Below, one piece after another: positions 35,916-43,855 of a DNA stretch of 64,000 nt. The position numbers were made by a program, and so were the translations under genes. Location of the stretch: NCBI GenBank assembly GCA_000023185.1, contig CP001623.1:1-64000 (forward strand), in the 5' to 3' direction. The stretch is from Rhizobium leguminosarum bv. trifolii WSM1325. Its GTDB lineage: Bacteria > Pseudomonadota > Alphaproteobacteria > Rhizobiales > Rhizobiaceae. Position 1 is the first letter of the stretch. Every line of letters begins with the position of its first letter. The notes beneath the pieces are model-generated. The model worked only from the letters and a program-made list of their open reading frames with translations, was not told the DNA's origin and did no database searches.

Positions 35916-36278
35916 GTGTTCGCCTATGTCGAAGCCGATGTCGTGACCGCGTTGATGGCCTTGAAGCCGCACCCGCCGGGCGCCGTCGAGATCGCGCTGA
36001 TTGCGACGCGACCCGAATATCACGGTCGCGGCGCCGGACGCCATCTCGTCGATGCGGCAGAACGTTTCGGTCACGAATCGGGTGCGCGGCTGCTGACGGT
36101 CAAGACGCTCGCCCCGCGCGGCCGCGACGAACCGCAGTTCGAGGCGACGCGGCGCTTCTATGACCGGAACGGCTTCGTGCGGGCTGAGGTCTTTGCAAAG
36201 CTCTGGCACGAGGACCATCCATGCCTGTTCATGGTCAAGCCGCTCGCTGGTGTCCAGGTAGGTGAGGCTACGCTTTGA
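35916..36278 (+). CDS. GNAT-family acetyltransferase, probably 5'-degraded
   Basis: 120 residues from a GTG start. The core acetyl-CoA site is clear: ALIATRPEYHGRGAGRHLVDAAERFGHESG in overlapping segments, then FYDRNGFVRAEVF. The fold normally needs about 40-50 more residues at the N terminus. The same frame stays open upstream to about 35814 and encodes LSEPEVIVAGAP, which fits that missing part but has no ATG, GTG or TTG start in good position. It may therefore be a decaying gene, or start at the GTG and be inactive. Confidence 0.6.
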   Translation: MFAYVEADVVTALMALKPHPPGAVEIALIATRPEYHGRGAGRHLVDAAERFGHESGARLLTVKTLAPRGRDEPQFEATRRFYDRNGFVRAEVFAKLWHEDHPCLFMVKPLAGVQVGEATL

Positions 36279-36361
36279 GACGACGGGATTTTCTGCTTGG
36301 CGCGCATTTGCAATAACTGGCGCGCAAGGCACCCGTCTCTGCGCGCGGTGGACGATAGGAG

Positions 36362-37144
36362 CTAGTGGCGCCCCTCCGGCAGCGGGCAGGCTTCGCCGCA
36401 GCCGCCGACGCCCGGCAGGTTATAGCGCAGGCAGCAGACTTTCCGGCGCACGAATTCGAGCCCGCATTGCTGGCGCGCAATGCGGATCATGCCGAACATC
36501 GGGTTGCGCCCGCCGCCCGGCCATTGAGCTTCTTCCAGCAGCGCCAGGCCACCTTCGACGAGGAGGGGCTCATGGCGATGAGCGATCTCCTTCAGAATCC
36601 AGGAGAGATAGGCCGCGACATTGTTCCAGAGAAGCTTCGGCGCGACGCCGGCATTGGCGGCGATCGCCGCGATGACGGGCTCGGCGTGACCGAGCATCAG
36701 CCGGTGAAGCTCGCCGGCCGGGTCAGTCGTCACCTCGGGCCTGCCGGACATCAAGAATGCTTCCGGTTCGCCTGTCTGGTCGGTACAGACGAGCGATAGG
36801 CGGTCGATTTCTAGCGGCAGCCCGATGTGGTGCACGAACAAATGGACGCTGGGGGCGATGGTCAGCATGCTGAAGTAGTAGAGCGTCCACATCGAGACGA
36901 TCGCACGACGGTCGCTGCGGGGAAATTTTTGCGCATACCGGCCAATGATCTCGTCGAAGATCGCCCGGTCGCAAAGATCTCTGCAGGAAACGACGATACC
37001 CGTCTGCGGCGGGGAATCGAGCAGCTTGCCGCGGCAATAAGAGAACGGTCCGTCGCCCACCAGTCCGTCGAGGTTGACGGTCTGGTGGGCGACAGGATGG
37101 TCAGCGATCAAGGTCGGGCGCTGGAGCGCCCCGTTTGTCTCCAT
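36362..37144 (-). CDS. fhuF: FhuF-like siderophore-iron reductase
   Basis: 260 residues of the FhuF/IucA-C-terminal family. RRAIVSMWTLYYFSMLTIAP is the family core. The C terminus has CC-x10-C-x3-C (CCLRYNLPGVGGCGEAC) for an unusual [2Fe-2S] cluster; in E. coli FhuF the last spacing is x2, so one extra residue is present here. It reduces ferric hydroxamate siderophores in the cytoplasm to release iron. It starts nine bases after the TonB receptor gene stop, forming an operon under the iron box upstream of that receptor. Confidence 0.85.
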   Translation of the reverse strand: METNGALQRPTLIADHPVAHQTVNLDGLVGDGPFSYCRGKLLDSPPQTGIVVSCRDLCDRAIFDEIIGRYAQKFPRSDRRAIVSMWTLYYFSMLTIAPSVHLFVHHIGLPLEIDRLSLVCTDQTGEPEAFLMSGRPEVTTDPAGELHRLMLGHAEPVIAAIAANAGVAPKLLWNNVAAYLSWILKEIAHRHEPLLVEGGLALLEEAQWPGGGRNPMFGMIRIARQQCGLEFVRRKVCCLRYNLPGVGGCGEACPLPEGRH

Positions 37145-37153
37145 TGCCGTGCC

Positions 37154-39337
37154 TTACCACCGGTATTTCAGGGTGCCGGTAATGTTACGGCCCTGGCCGA
37201 GATAGCAGAAGCCCTCATTGCAGACAGTGTCGCGTTCGTCGGCAATGTTGCGGATATTGAAGGCGGCCGTCAGGCCCTCATATTTCTTGTCGACCGCGCC
37301 GAAATCATAAGCGGCGGACGCATCGACGTAGAAACCCGAAGGGTTTTTCGAAGTATTGGCGGTATCCGTCCAGTTCTCGCTGACGTAACGGACACCCGCG
37401 CCGACCGACAGCCCGTTGAACGGATTCATTTCCTGGAACGTATAGTTGGCCCAGAGACTTGCGACATGCGATGGGGTCACAGCCGGCGTGTTGCCCTCGT
37501 TTTCACCACCTCCGGTCACCTCGGAATGGTTGTAGGTGTAGGCTGCGATGAGATCCAGGCCATCGGCGACTGCCGCGCGGGCTTCAAGCTCGATGCCCGT
37601 TCCCGTCACCTCGCCGAGCGAGTTATAGGCAAGGGTCAGGGGATTGGCCAACACCGGCTTGTTCTTTTCGACGATGTGATAGGCGACCGCCGATAACAGG
37701 ATATCGGTGCCGGGCGGCTGGTACTTCACGCCAAGTTCGTATTGTTCGCCCTCCGTCGGCTCCAGGATCTTGCCGGATGCCGACCGGTTGGTCACGGGAT
37801 CGAAAGAGGTCGCATAGGAAACGAATGGCGCGATGCCGTTGTCGAAGCGGTAAAGCGCGCCGGTCTGCCAGGAGAGGGCATTCTTGCTGACGTCTTCGGA
37901 GGCGTTCAACCCCAAAGAGGTATAGGTCGTGTCACGCGTCTGGTTCACCCAGGTCTGGCGGCCGCCGAGATTGAAGCGCCAGTTGCCGGCCTCGATCTGG
38001 TCCATGGCGTAAACACCGACCTGCCGCATGTCGGCATCGGCTACGATGAAGTTATAGGCCGGCGTGGCGCCTGACACGCCATAGGTCGGATTGGCGATAT
38101 CGAAATCGAATGCCGGGTTGACGGCGCCGATGCCGTAGCCCCAGTTCGACTGGAGATTGGTGTAGTCGAGCCCGAAGAGCATCGTGTGGGCAATCGGGCC
38201 TGTATCGAACTTCGCCTCGAGCTGGTTGTCGACCTGGAAGACGTTCATCTCGTCCCGGATCGAGCTGGCGTTGCGATGCGCGACGGTCCCGGTCCAGCTG
38301 GAAACGCCGAGGTAGCGAGCGCGAAGATCGAGATGCGAGTAACGCAGGTTATGCCGGAACGTCAGGCCGTTGTCGAATTCATGCTCGAACTGATAGCCGA
38401 CCTGCTGCTGCTTGACCTTCTGGTAGTCGTAATCGGGATCGCTCTGCCTAATGTCGAGTATTCGGCCGTCCAGTGTCGTGATCGCGCCGACATTGGAGTC
38501 GGTCTCGTCGGCCTGCACCAGACCGTACAGCGTGAAGGTCGTGCCCTCGTCAGGTTTCCAGGTAAAGGACGGTGCCAGGAAATAGCGGTCGTCGGCAATA
38601 TCGAAATTGGTGTCGCCGTGACGGGCAAGGCCGACGATGCGATAGAGAAAATCGTCATTTCCTTCGCTGATCGGCCCGCCGAAATCGAACATCGCCTGAG
38701 CCCGATCCTTGGTGCTGTAGGAGATACCGACTTCGTGGATCGGCTCTTCGGTCGGAAGCTTCGATATCTTGTTGACGAGGCCGCCCGGCGATCCGGAGCC
38801 GTAGAGAACGGATACTGGTCCCTTGATCACCTCGACGCGCTGCAACTGATAGGGATCGGTGCGGAACATGCCGTAATTGATATAGGGTTGACGCAAGCTG
38901 TCACGGTAGTCGCCAACCGTCGTAACGTTGAAGCCGCGAATGAAGATCTGGTCGAAGCGCGGATCGAACCCGTTCGGTCCGGTTGTCACGCCGGCCGAAT
39001 AGCGCACTGCCTCGATGATGCTCTGGGCGCCACGCTGCTCGATTTCCCTCTCCGTGGTCACCGAGACCGAACGCGGCGTCTCGACGAGCGGCGTGTTGAT
39101 CTTGGTCGCGGCCGAACTGTTCTTGGCAGCAACGGACGTCCGGTCGGACTTGCTATCAGAGGATGCACCTTGAATGACGATCGGCTCCAGCGTCGTCGCG
39201 CTGCCATCTGTCGATGCGCTCTGAGCTAAAGCCGGCGATGCTGCAACGCCGATCAGGAGGATCGCTGTCGCGACAAATAGGCTATCGTTATAAATTCGCG
39301 ATACATTATTAGAAACATTCAAAAAAACACGCGCCAT
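37154..39337 (-). CDS. TonB-dependent siderophore receptor (FhuA-like)
   Basis: 727 residues. A signal peptide precedes QSASTDG. The plug domain has TEREIEQRGAQSIIEAVRYSAG, FDQIFIRGF and GSGSPGGLVNKISKLP. The rest is a 22-strand beta-barrel ending in the outer-membrane signal KYRW. It imports a ferric siderophore, likely hydroxamate because the next gene is FhuF-like. The start at 39337 gives the best signal peptide; an in-frame ATG further upstream overlaps the promoter and iron box and is rejected. It should be induced in low iron. Confidence 0.93.
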   Translation of the reverse strand: MARVFLNVSNNVSRIYNDSLFVATAILLIGVAASPALAQSASTDGSATTLEPIVIQGASSDSKSDRTSVAAKNSSAATKINTPLVETPRSVSVTTEREIEQRGAQSIIEAVRYSAGVTTGPNGFDPRFDQIFIRGFNVTTVGDYRDSLRQPYINYGMFRTDPYQLQRVEVIKGPVSVLYGSGSPGGLVNKISKLPTEEPIHEVGISYSTKDRAQAMFDFGGPISEGNDDFLYRIVGLARHGDTNFDIADDRYFLAPSFTWKPDEGTTFTLYGLVQADETDSNVGAITTLDGRILDIRQSDPDYDYQKVKQQQVGYQFEHEFDNGLTFRHNLRYSHLDLRARYLGVSSWTGTVAHRNASSIRDEMNVFQVDNQLEAKFDTGPIAHTMLFGLDYTNLQSNWGYGIGAVNPAFDFDIANPTYGVSGATPAYNFIVADADMRQVGVYAMDQIEAGNWRFNLGGRQTWVNQTRDTTYTSLGLNASEDVSKNALSWQTGALYRFDNGIAPFVSYATSFDPVTNRSASGKILEPTEGEQYELGVKYQPPGTDILLSAVAYHIVEKNKPVLANPLTLAYNSLGEVTGTGIELEARAAVADGLDLIAAYTYNHSEVTGGGENEGNTPAVTPSHVASLWANYTFQEMNPFNGLSVGAGVRYVSENWTDTANTSKNPSGFYVDASAAYDFGAVDKKYEGLTAAFNIRNIADERDTVCNEGFCYLGQGRNITGTLKYRW

Positions 39338-39402
39338 TGCTTGGTCCCGACACCACCGATGCGGGCGGAACCTATGGAGCGAAATTGGCCCTGTCAACAT
39401 AA

Positions 39403-39421
39403 GATGATTATTTAAATCATC
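39403..39421. promoter_or_regulatory. Iron-responsive (IRO/RirA-like) box
   Basis: GATGATTATTTAAATCATC has 7-base arms around a 5-base centre and contains TGA-N9-TCA at 39405-39419, the core of the rhizobial iron-responsive operator bound by RirA. It lies 66 bases before the siderophore receptor start in an AT-rich stretch. Confidence 0.68.
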
Positions 39422-39575
39422 TATTAATCTGCAAGAATCCACGCTTTCGAGTCACCCGAATAGGTTGCACGTAGAATTGGGGCCATGACGTCCCGTGCAG
39501 ATAAATTGCCAACCTGCCGGTCTTGATGGGTCGAGATTGCGGGATGGCTCGGCAATCGTCAGCCGCTTGTCGCTG

Positions 39576-40001
39576 CTATGTCGGTGCGTACCACGGGTTG
39601 ATAACGTTAAGTCCTGCGGCTTCGAAGGGACTAGTGTCGCGGGTAGCGACAATAAATCCGTTCGCCGCGGCAGTTGCGGCGATATAGGCATCTGCTTTAC
39701 CGATTGCCCGACCTGCTACGCGTGCTCGCGCCATTAATTCCGAATAGCTCTTTGACACAGCCATGTCGAACGATAGAACGCGTCCAGAAAATAGAGGTAG
39801 AACTTCCTCTTCTAGTCGATCGTAGAGGACGGTCTTTCGTCTTCCGCTAGGCATCGCGGCGATGCCGAACCGTAACTCAGCTACTGTAATCGCCGAGACG
39901 AACAGTGTTTCCACTGCTTGAGCATCGATCCACGCCAGCACCTGACTATCGGGTGTGGGCTTCCATGGCTCCGAGATGACGTTGGTATCGATCAGGATCA
40001 T
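39576..40001 (-). CDS. PIN-domain toxin, VapC/FitB family
   Basis: 141 residues with the PIN nuclease acidic residues: Asp5 in ILIDTNVIS, the Glu of TVAELRFG, the Asp of GKADAYIAA, and the Asp of ATRDTSPF. PIN toxins cleave RNA with magnesium. The N-terminal ISEPWKPTPDSQVLAWIDAQ is typical of the FitB branch. Its start overlaps the antitoxin stop by four bases, as usual for these pairs. All four acidic positions are intact, so it should be active. Confidence 0.92.
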   Translation of the reverse strand: MILIDTNVISEPWKPTPDSQVLAWIDAQAVETLFVSAITVAELRFGIAAMPSGRRKTVLYDRLEEEVLPLFSGRVLSFDMAVSKSYSELMARARVAGRAIGKADAYIAATAAANGFIVATRDTSPFEAAGLNVINPWYAPT

Positions 40002-40252
40002 TCGAAACTCATAGGTTCCGCAGGCGCTTTGTCTCGGACGAGCTGCAGATTATCCACGTCGTTGTTGGAAAGCCCTGCTTCGCGCCCGATCGATGCTAGC
40101 AACGAGCCCAACATGACGCGCTCAGCTGGCCGTACCGCTGTTTCTAGGATGTCACGGATTTCTGCTTCGGTACTGCGGCCGTGATGAGCTGCCCTCACTC
40201 TCAAGGCACGATGTGTCTCCTCAGACAAATTGCGTATTGTAACTGCTGCCAT
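39998..40252 (-). CDS. Ribbon-helix-helix antitoxin, FitA/VapB-like
   Basis: 84 residues. The N terminus VTIRNLSEETHRALRVRAA is a ribbon-helix-helix DNA-binding unit of the FitA type, and GRSTEAEIRDILETAV completes it. The C-terminal tail would wrap the toxin active site. The start at 40252 has AAGGGGGT eight bases upstream; an in-frame ATG at 40282 is less likely. It should repress its own operon with the toxin, perhaps at the inverted repeat at 40314-40330. Confidence 0.9.
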   Translation of the reverse strand: MAAVTIRNLSEETHRALRVRAAHHGRSTEAEIRDILETAVRPAERVMLGSLLASIGREAGLSNNDVDNLQLVRDKAPAEPMSFE

Positions 40253-40313
40253 CGCTTGCACCCCCTTAACACTGATGATCATGCTATCAATATATGGAAG
40301 GTGATATCAGCTG

Positions 40314-40330
40314 ACAACTCCTCTAGTTGT
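40314..40330. promoter_or_regulatory. Inverted repeat before the toxin-antitoxin operon
   Basis: ACAACT (40314-40319) and AGTTGT (40325-40330) with a 5-base centre lie about 60 bases before the antitoxin start. Autoregulation is common in these pairs, so this is a candidate operator; it is short and could be chance. Confidence 0.35.
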
Positions 40331-40558
40331 TTTGGAAGGACGCTTTTTGAATTGCGACAAATTGCAATCCTCATCCACCATCCATGCGCAACCTTTGCCA
40401 CCCGACTGCGGTCAGTAGTATCAACTGACTAAGTAGGAGGGCATTTCGACCGCAGGTGCCGCTGAAGTGGCTCGCCGGCTAGATCGGCTGGCGGAGTTGC
40501 GCAAAACTCCATCGCGCGCAGTTGAGCAACTGCCACTCCCATTAGAGCCGCTGGCCAA

Positions 40559-41131
40559 TTATGGGATGAGGCCCGTGGTCCGATAGGCCCGGATCGTCCG
40601 GTCATAGATGCCGATGTCCCGGCAACCGCGTGCGACCAGCTGCGCGCCTTCCATAGCAGCAAAAATCGCCATCGCCCACTCCTGCAGATTTTGCTCGCCC
40701 GACGAGGGCCTTGCGCGTGAGAGGATCTGGGTGAGCCATCCGACGTTCATCTGCGCGAATCGATCGACCTCGGTTCTGACCTCCGCAGGGAGGTCGTCTA
40801 GTTCCGCGCTCATAATGCCGCACAGGCACATGCGATTATCGTTGGCCAGGGCAGCGCGAAAGATCGCCGCGTATCTGCCCATGCACCAACTCGCATCGTT
40901 GGAAGTGGCCAGCAGCTCCGCCAGGTAGGCTGCGCCCTCCTCCGTATAGCGACGCGCCAACGCGGCGCCGAGATCGCCCTTGGTCGGAAAATGATAGTGC
41001 ACGCTGGCGCTTTTGATCCCGACCTCTTTGGCGAGTTCACGAAAGCTCAGCGCACTGTAGCCATGCGACTGCACCGTGGCTTTTGCGGCGGCCATGACCG
41101 CCTCGCGCATATCCGTCTTGGTTTTTGCCAT
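40559..41131 (-). CDS. TetR-family transcriptional regulator
   Basis: 190 residues. The DNA-binding part is AVMAAAKATVQSHGYSALSFRELAKEVGIKSASVHYHFPTKGDL in overlapping segments, with recognition helix SASVHYHF. The ligand domain contains CLCGIMSAELDDLPAEV, a pattern of the TetR subgroup that often senses electrophiles. GGAACGACA precedes the start at 41131. It is divergent from a decayed glutathione S-transferase gene, with two copies of one palindrome between them, so the transferase was its likely target. Confidence 0.92.
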   Translation of the reverse strand: MAKTKTDMREAVMAAAKATVQSHGYSALSFRELAKEVGIKSASVHYHFPTKGDLGAALARRYTEEGAAYLAELLATSNDASWCMGRYAAIFRAALANDNRMCLCGIMSAELDDLPAEVRTEVDRFAQMNVGWLTQILSRARPSSGEQNLQEWAMAIFAAMEGAQLVARGCRDIGIYDRTIRAYRTTGLIP

Positions 41132-41144
41132 TGTCGTTCCGTAC

Positions 41145-41223
41145 CTATCACTCGATAGATAGTTGTTGACGGCCAAAAAGGGAAGAGATATCTGTGAATC
41201 GCAATCTATCTATCGATAGACAG
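41145..41223. promoter_or_regulatory. Two TetR operators between the regulator and the GST remnant
   Basis: CTATCACTCGATAGATAG at 41145-41162 and CTATCTATCGATAGACAG at 41206-41223 match at 15 of 18 positions and are themselves palindromic. One lies over each divergent promoter. Confidence 0.72.
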
Positions 41224-41238
41224 ATAAAGGCATTCCTG

Positions 41239-41539
41239 ATGAAAATCTTCGATCGCCCCGGCTTTCCTGGGCAACCGCCAGCGCGATAAGGCGCTAGCCG
41301 GCATGAGGTATTTCGATACGGTGCTGCAGGACCGTTCGTTCGTCGCCGGCGATGCATTCTCGATGGCCGACATCACAGTGTTTGCCGGGCTGATGTTCGC
41401 GGACGCCGCCGGCATTGCCATCCCTGAAGATCATTCCGCGCTGAAGACCTGGCGCACAAAAGTCTCCGAGCTGCCGAGCGTCAAGAATCGCAGCGGCCAG
41501 ATGTTCGTCGCGGAGGATCTGCGTAGGCTCGGCTTCTAA
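41239..41539 (+). pseudogene. Glutathione S-transferase with a large internal deletion
   Basis: The 5' end encodes MKIFDRPGFP, a normal GST opening. After about ten codons it jumps, in another frame, to GNRQRDKALAGMRYFDTVLQ, which belongs to the C-terminal helical domain. It then continues SFVAGDAFSMADITVFAGL and ends RRLGF. Roughly 120-130 codons, including most of the thioredoxin-like domain, are missing, and the frame is broken at about 41266-41275. The remaining 78-residue frame from 41303 cannot be an active transferase. Its regulator and operators upstream are intact. Confidence 0.82.
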
Positions 41540-41863
41540 TCGCACACCTCACCTCGCTACACCGCGCCAACCTATTCCCCACCGGCAGCTCTGATTGCAC
41601 CGGCGCCCGCTCCTGCGCCCGCCGCTCCGCGGCAGATGGCACCCGAGAAAACACTGCCCGGAAACTCGAACAAATTCAGGCGGATCGTTATCCAGGTGCA
41701 GTCGGGATTGCCTGCCTACGGTTATTACGCTGGCTCCCTGACTGGTGTCGTCGACGAGGACACGCGCGCGGCGCTGAGCCAGATGCAGAAGGACAACAAG
41801 CTCAAGGTAACCGGTACGGTAACGACAGAGGTCTTGAACGCATTCGGGATTGCAGCACGATAG
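41540..41863 (+). pseudogene. hxsA: HxsA remnant: C-terminal peptidoglycan-binding part
   Basis: The frame directly after the GST stop reads SHTSPRYTAPTYSPPAALIAP, then an Ala/Pro-rich linker, then KTLPGNSNKFRRIVIQVQSG and a peptidoglycan-binding-like domain ending EVLNAFGIAAR. This order, a His-x-Ser stretch, a proline-rich linker and a terminal PG-binding domain, matches HxsA, the proposed substrate of the His-Xaa-Ser radical-SAM maturation system. The start and nearly all His-x-Ser repeats are missing, and no hxsB, hxsC or hxsD is nearby. An ATG at 41636 could give a 75-residue fragment. The family call is from memory. Confidence 0.55.
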
Positions 41864-42210
41864 CGATTGGAATGCCCTGCCGCTCTATACGCAGCGCTTT
41901 TCCGACATAACGGCGATAGTAGTCAAGCCCCATTACAGCCATCATCACCTTGTTTTTATTCTATTTATTTCGTGTCTAGATGCGTGAGCAATCGCGATCC
42001 CGACAAAAGGGGGATAAAGACCGGGCGCCGTATCTAGGTCATCGGGGCGACCTGCTTCTCCCTCGCCGCATTCAAAACGCGGATAAAACGCGTCGCTCAC
42101 TTCTTATTACCATCGCATTGTTTTTGCTGAAAAAACTCACCCCTCTCACCTGAGTGGACCGTGACGATAGGGGCGAATCTGATATAAGGGGGATAAAACG
42201 AGGAAACGAA
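41864..42210. other. Gene-free stretch with repeated GGATAAA motifs
   Basis: No credible gene. AAGGGGGATAAA occurs at 42006-42017 and 42186-42197, and GGATAAAACG at 42081-42090 and 42191-42200. The last copies lie just before the ATG at 42211 and may be part of the promoter of the next gene. Confidence 0.4.
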
Positions 42211-42227
42211 ATGCCTATCCATGATCC

Positions 42228-43664
42228 ATGCGCTTTGCTCAACCGTTGCTTCAAGAGCCGAACGAAACTGGGTGGCTGGAATTCAAGGTCAATAACAAGG
42301 ATCCGCGCGAGATTGGTGAGTATGTTTCCAGCCTCGCGAATTCAGCCATGCTGGCTGGCAGGGATCGTGCTTTCCTTGTCTTCGGCGTGGAGGACCGCTC
42401 GAAAGAACGGGTGGGGACCGAACTCCGTTTGCAAAAACTAAAGCAGGGAAACGAGGATTTTACAAATTGGCTGAGCCGGATGATCGAGCCGCGTGTCCTC
42501 ATCGAGGTTCTGGATTTCTCGTGCGATGGCCTTGCCTATTCCGTGATTGCCATCGAACCGTCCTATGAACGGCCCGTAAAGTTCAGCGGTGTGGAATTCA
42601 TCCGGATTGGGGAGAACAAGAAAAAGCTCGCCGAGTTTCCGGAGCATGAGCGGGCGCTGTGGATAGCGACCGGAAGGCGCCGCTTCGAGACAGCCGTGGC
42701 TGCATCCAACGTGACCACGGAAGATGTTTTCGCGCTCCTGGATCCGGATCCTATGTTCGATTTAACCGGCGAGCCAAGGCCCAAGAACCAAGAAGAGGTG
42801 ACCCGCAAGATGGCGGATCGAGGGGTTGTTCTGGATAATCTTGAGGGCCGGTTCGACATTACCAACCTCGGCGCCATCATGCTGGCCCGCGACGTCACGG
42901 CTTTTCCCTCCATCGCCGGGAAAGCCGTTCGCATCGTCAAATATACCGGCCGCGATAAATCTCGATCCGACTTCGAACAGGAAGGCAAGAAGGGCTACGC
43001 CGTCGGTTTCACCAGCATGATGAAATTCCTGATGGAACGCCTGCCCAAGGACGAACGATATATCGACGGGGTTCGACGCATGGTTCCGCACTTCCCGGAA
43101 ACAGCTATCCGGGAAGTGATTGCCAACGCACTCATCCACCAGGATTTCATGGCGACCGGCGTCGGTCCTGTGGTTGAGATCTATGATAACCGGATCGAGG
43201 TCAGCAATCCGGGTAACTCTCTGATCAGCACCGACCGAATCCTCGACGAACGACGCTCCCGAAACGAAAAACTGGCAGCGACTATGCGTTCATTCGGCCT
43301 CTGTGAGGAACGCGGTGGCGGTCTCGACAAGACGCTAATTGAGATCGAGGCAGAGCATCTCCCGGCCCCCGATTTCATCTCATCCGAAAACTCAATGCGT
43401 GTCGTGCTGTTCGCGCCAAAAGGCTTCAACCAGATGTCGAAGGCAGAGAAAATGCGGGCGTGCTTCTTTCATTGTATTCTGCGCTGGCTAACTCACGATT
43501 ACATGAGCAACGCAACTCTCCGGGAACGGTTCTCGCTTCCGGCCGAAGAGTATCAGGCAGTTTCCACAATTATCGCGGAATCGATCAAACTCGGCCGCAT
43601 CGCACCGGCAGATCCGGACCAGGGCAGGAGAAACGCGAGATACGTTCCGTACTGGGCCGTCTAA
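42228..43664 (+). CDS. AlbA_2/Schlafen-type ATP-binding protein, likely N-terminal frameshift
   Basis: 478 residues. The N-terminal AlbA_2 (Schlafen AAA_4) domain starts EPNETGWLEFKVNN and includes SSLANSAMLAGRDRAFLVFGVED. The C-terminal part has a GHKL-type ATPase signature, REVIANALIHQDF and EERGGGLDK, often annotated RecG-related or as an ATP-binding regulator. It may act in nucleic-acid control or defence; the function is unknown. The Shine-Dalgarno GAGGAAA fits an ATG at 42211, whose frame gives MPIHDPCALLN and then goes off. One base missing near 42245 would join that start to the main frame. The ATG at 42228 is in frame but poorly spaced, so expression may be reduced. Confidence 0.75.
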   Translation: MRFAQPLLQEPNETGWLEFKVNNKDPREIGEYVSSLANSAMLAGRDRAFLVFGVEDRSKERVGTELRLQKLKQGNEDFTNWLSRMIEPRVLIEVLDFSCDGLAYSVIAIEPSYERPVKFSGVEFIRIGENKKKLAEFPEHERALWIATGRRRFETAVAASNVTTEDVFALLDPDPMFDLTGEPRPKNQEEVTRKMADRGVVLDNLEGRFDITNLGAIMLARDVTAFPSIAGKAVRIVKYTGRDKSRSDFEQEGKKGYAVGFTSMMKFLMERLPKDERYIDGVRRMVPHFPETAIREVIANALIHQDFMATGVGPVVEIYDNRIEVSNPGNSLISTDRILDERRSRNEKLAATMRSFGLCEERGGGLDKTLIEIEAEHLPAPDFISSENSMRVVLFAPKGFNQMSKAEKMRACFFHCILRWLTHDYMSNATLRERFSLPAEEYQAVSTIIAESIKLGRIAPADPDQGRRNARYVPYWAV

Positions 43665-43855
43665 GGCAAGTGACCGCCTTGACAGGAATCGAACCGTGAA
43701 TTCGGTCTGGCATGAGTGAGACTTTGGCCCGATATGATACGTTTACGACATACTGTCGTCCGCTGGTACAAAATCATTAGGGCAAGCAGATCGTCTTTTG
43801 GGGCGGAATTCGCGGCCCGCCTTGCCTCCGGTCGTCTGCTCCCTAGATCCGACAC

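Noticed and set aside
40331..40558. Gene fragment between the toxin-antitoxin operon and the TetR gene
   Set aside because: No frame with a start, ribosome site or family pattern; only a short palindrome GGAGTTGCGCAAAACTCC is seen.
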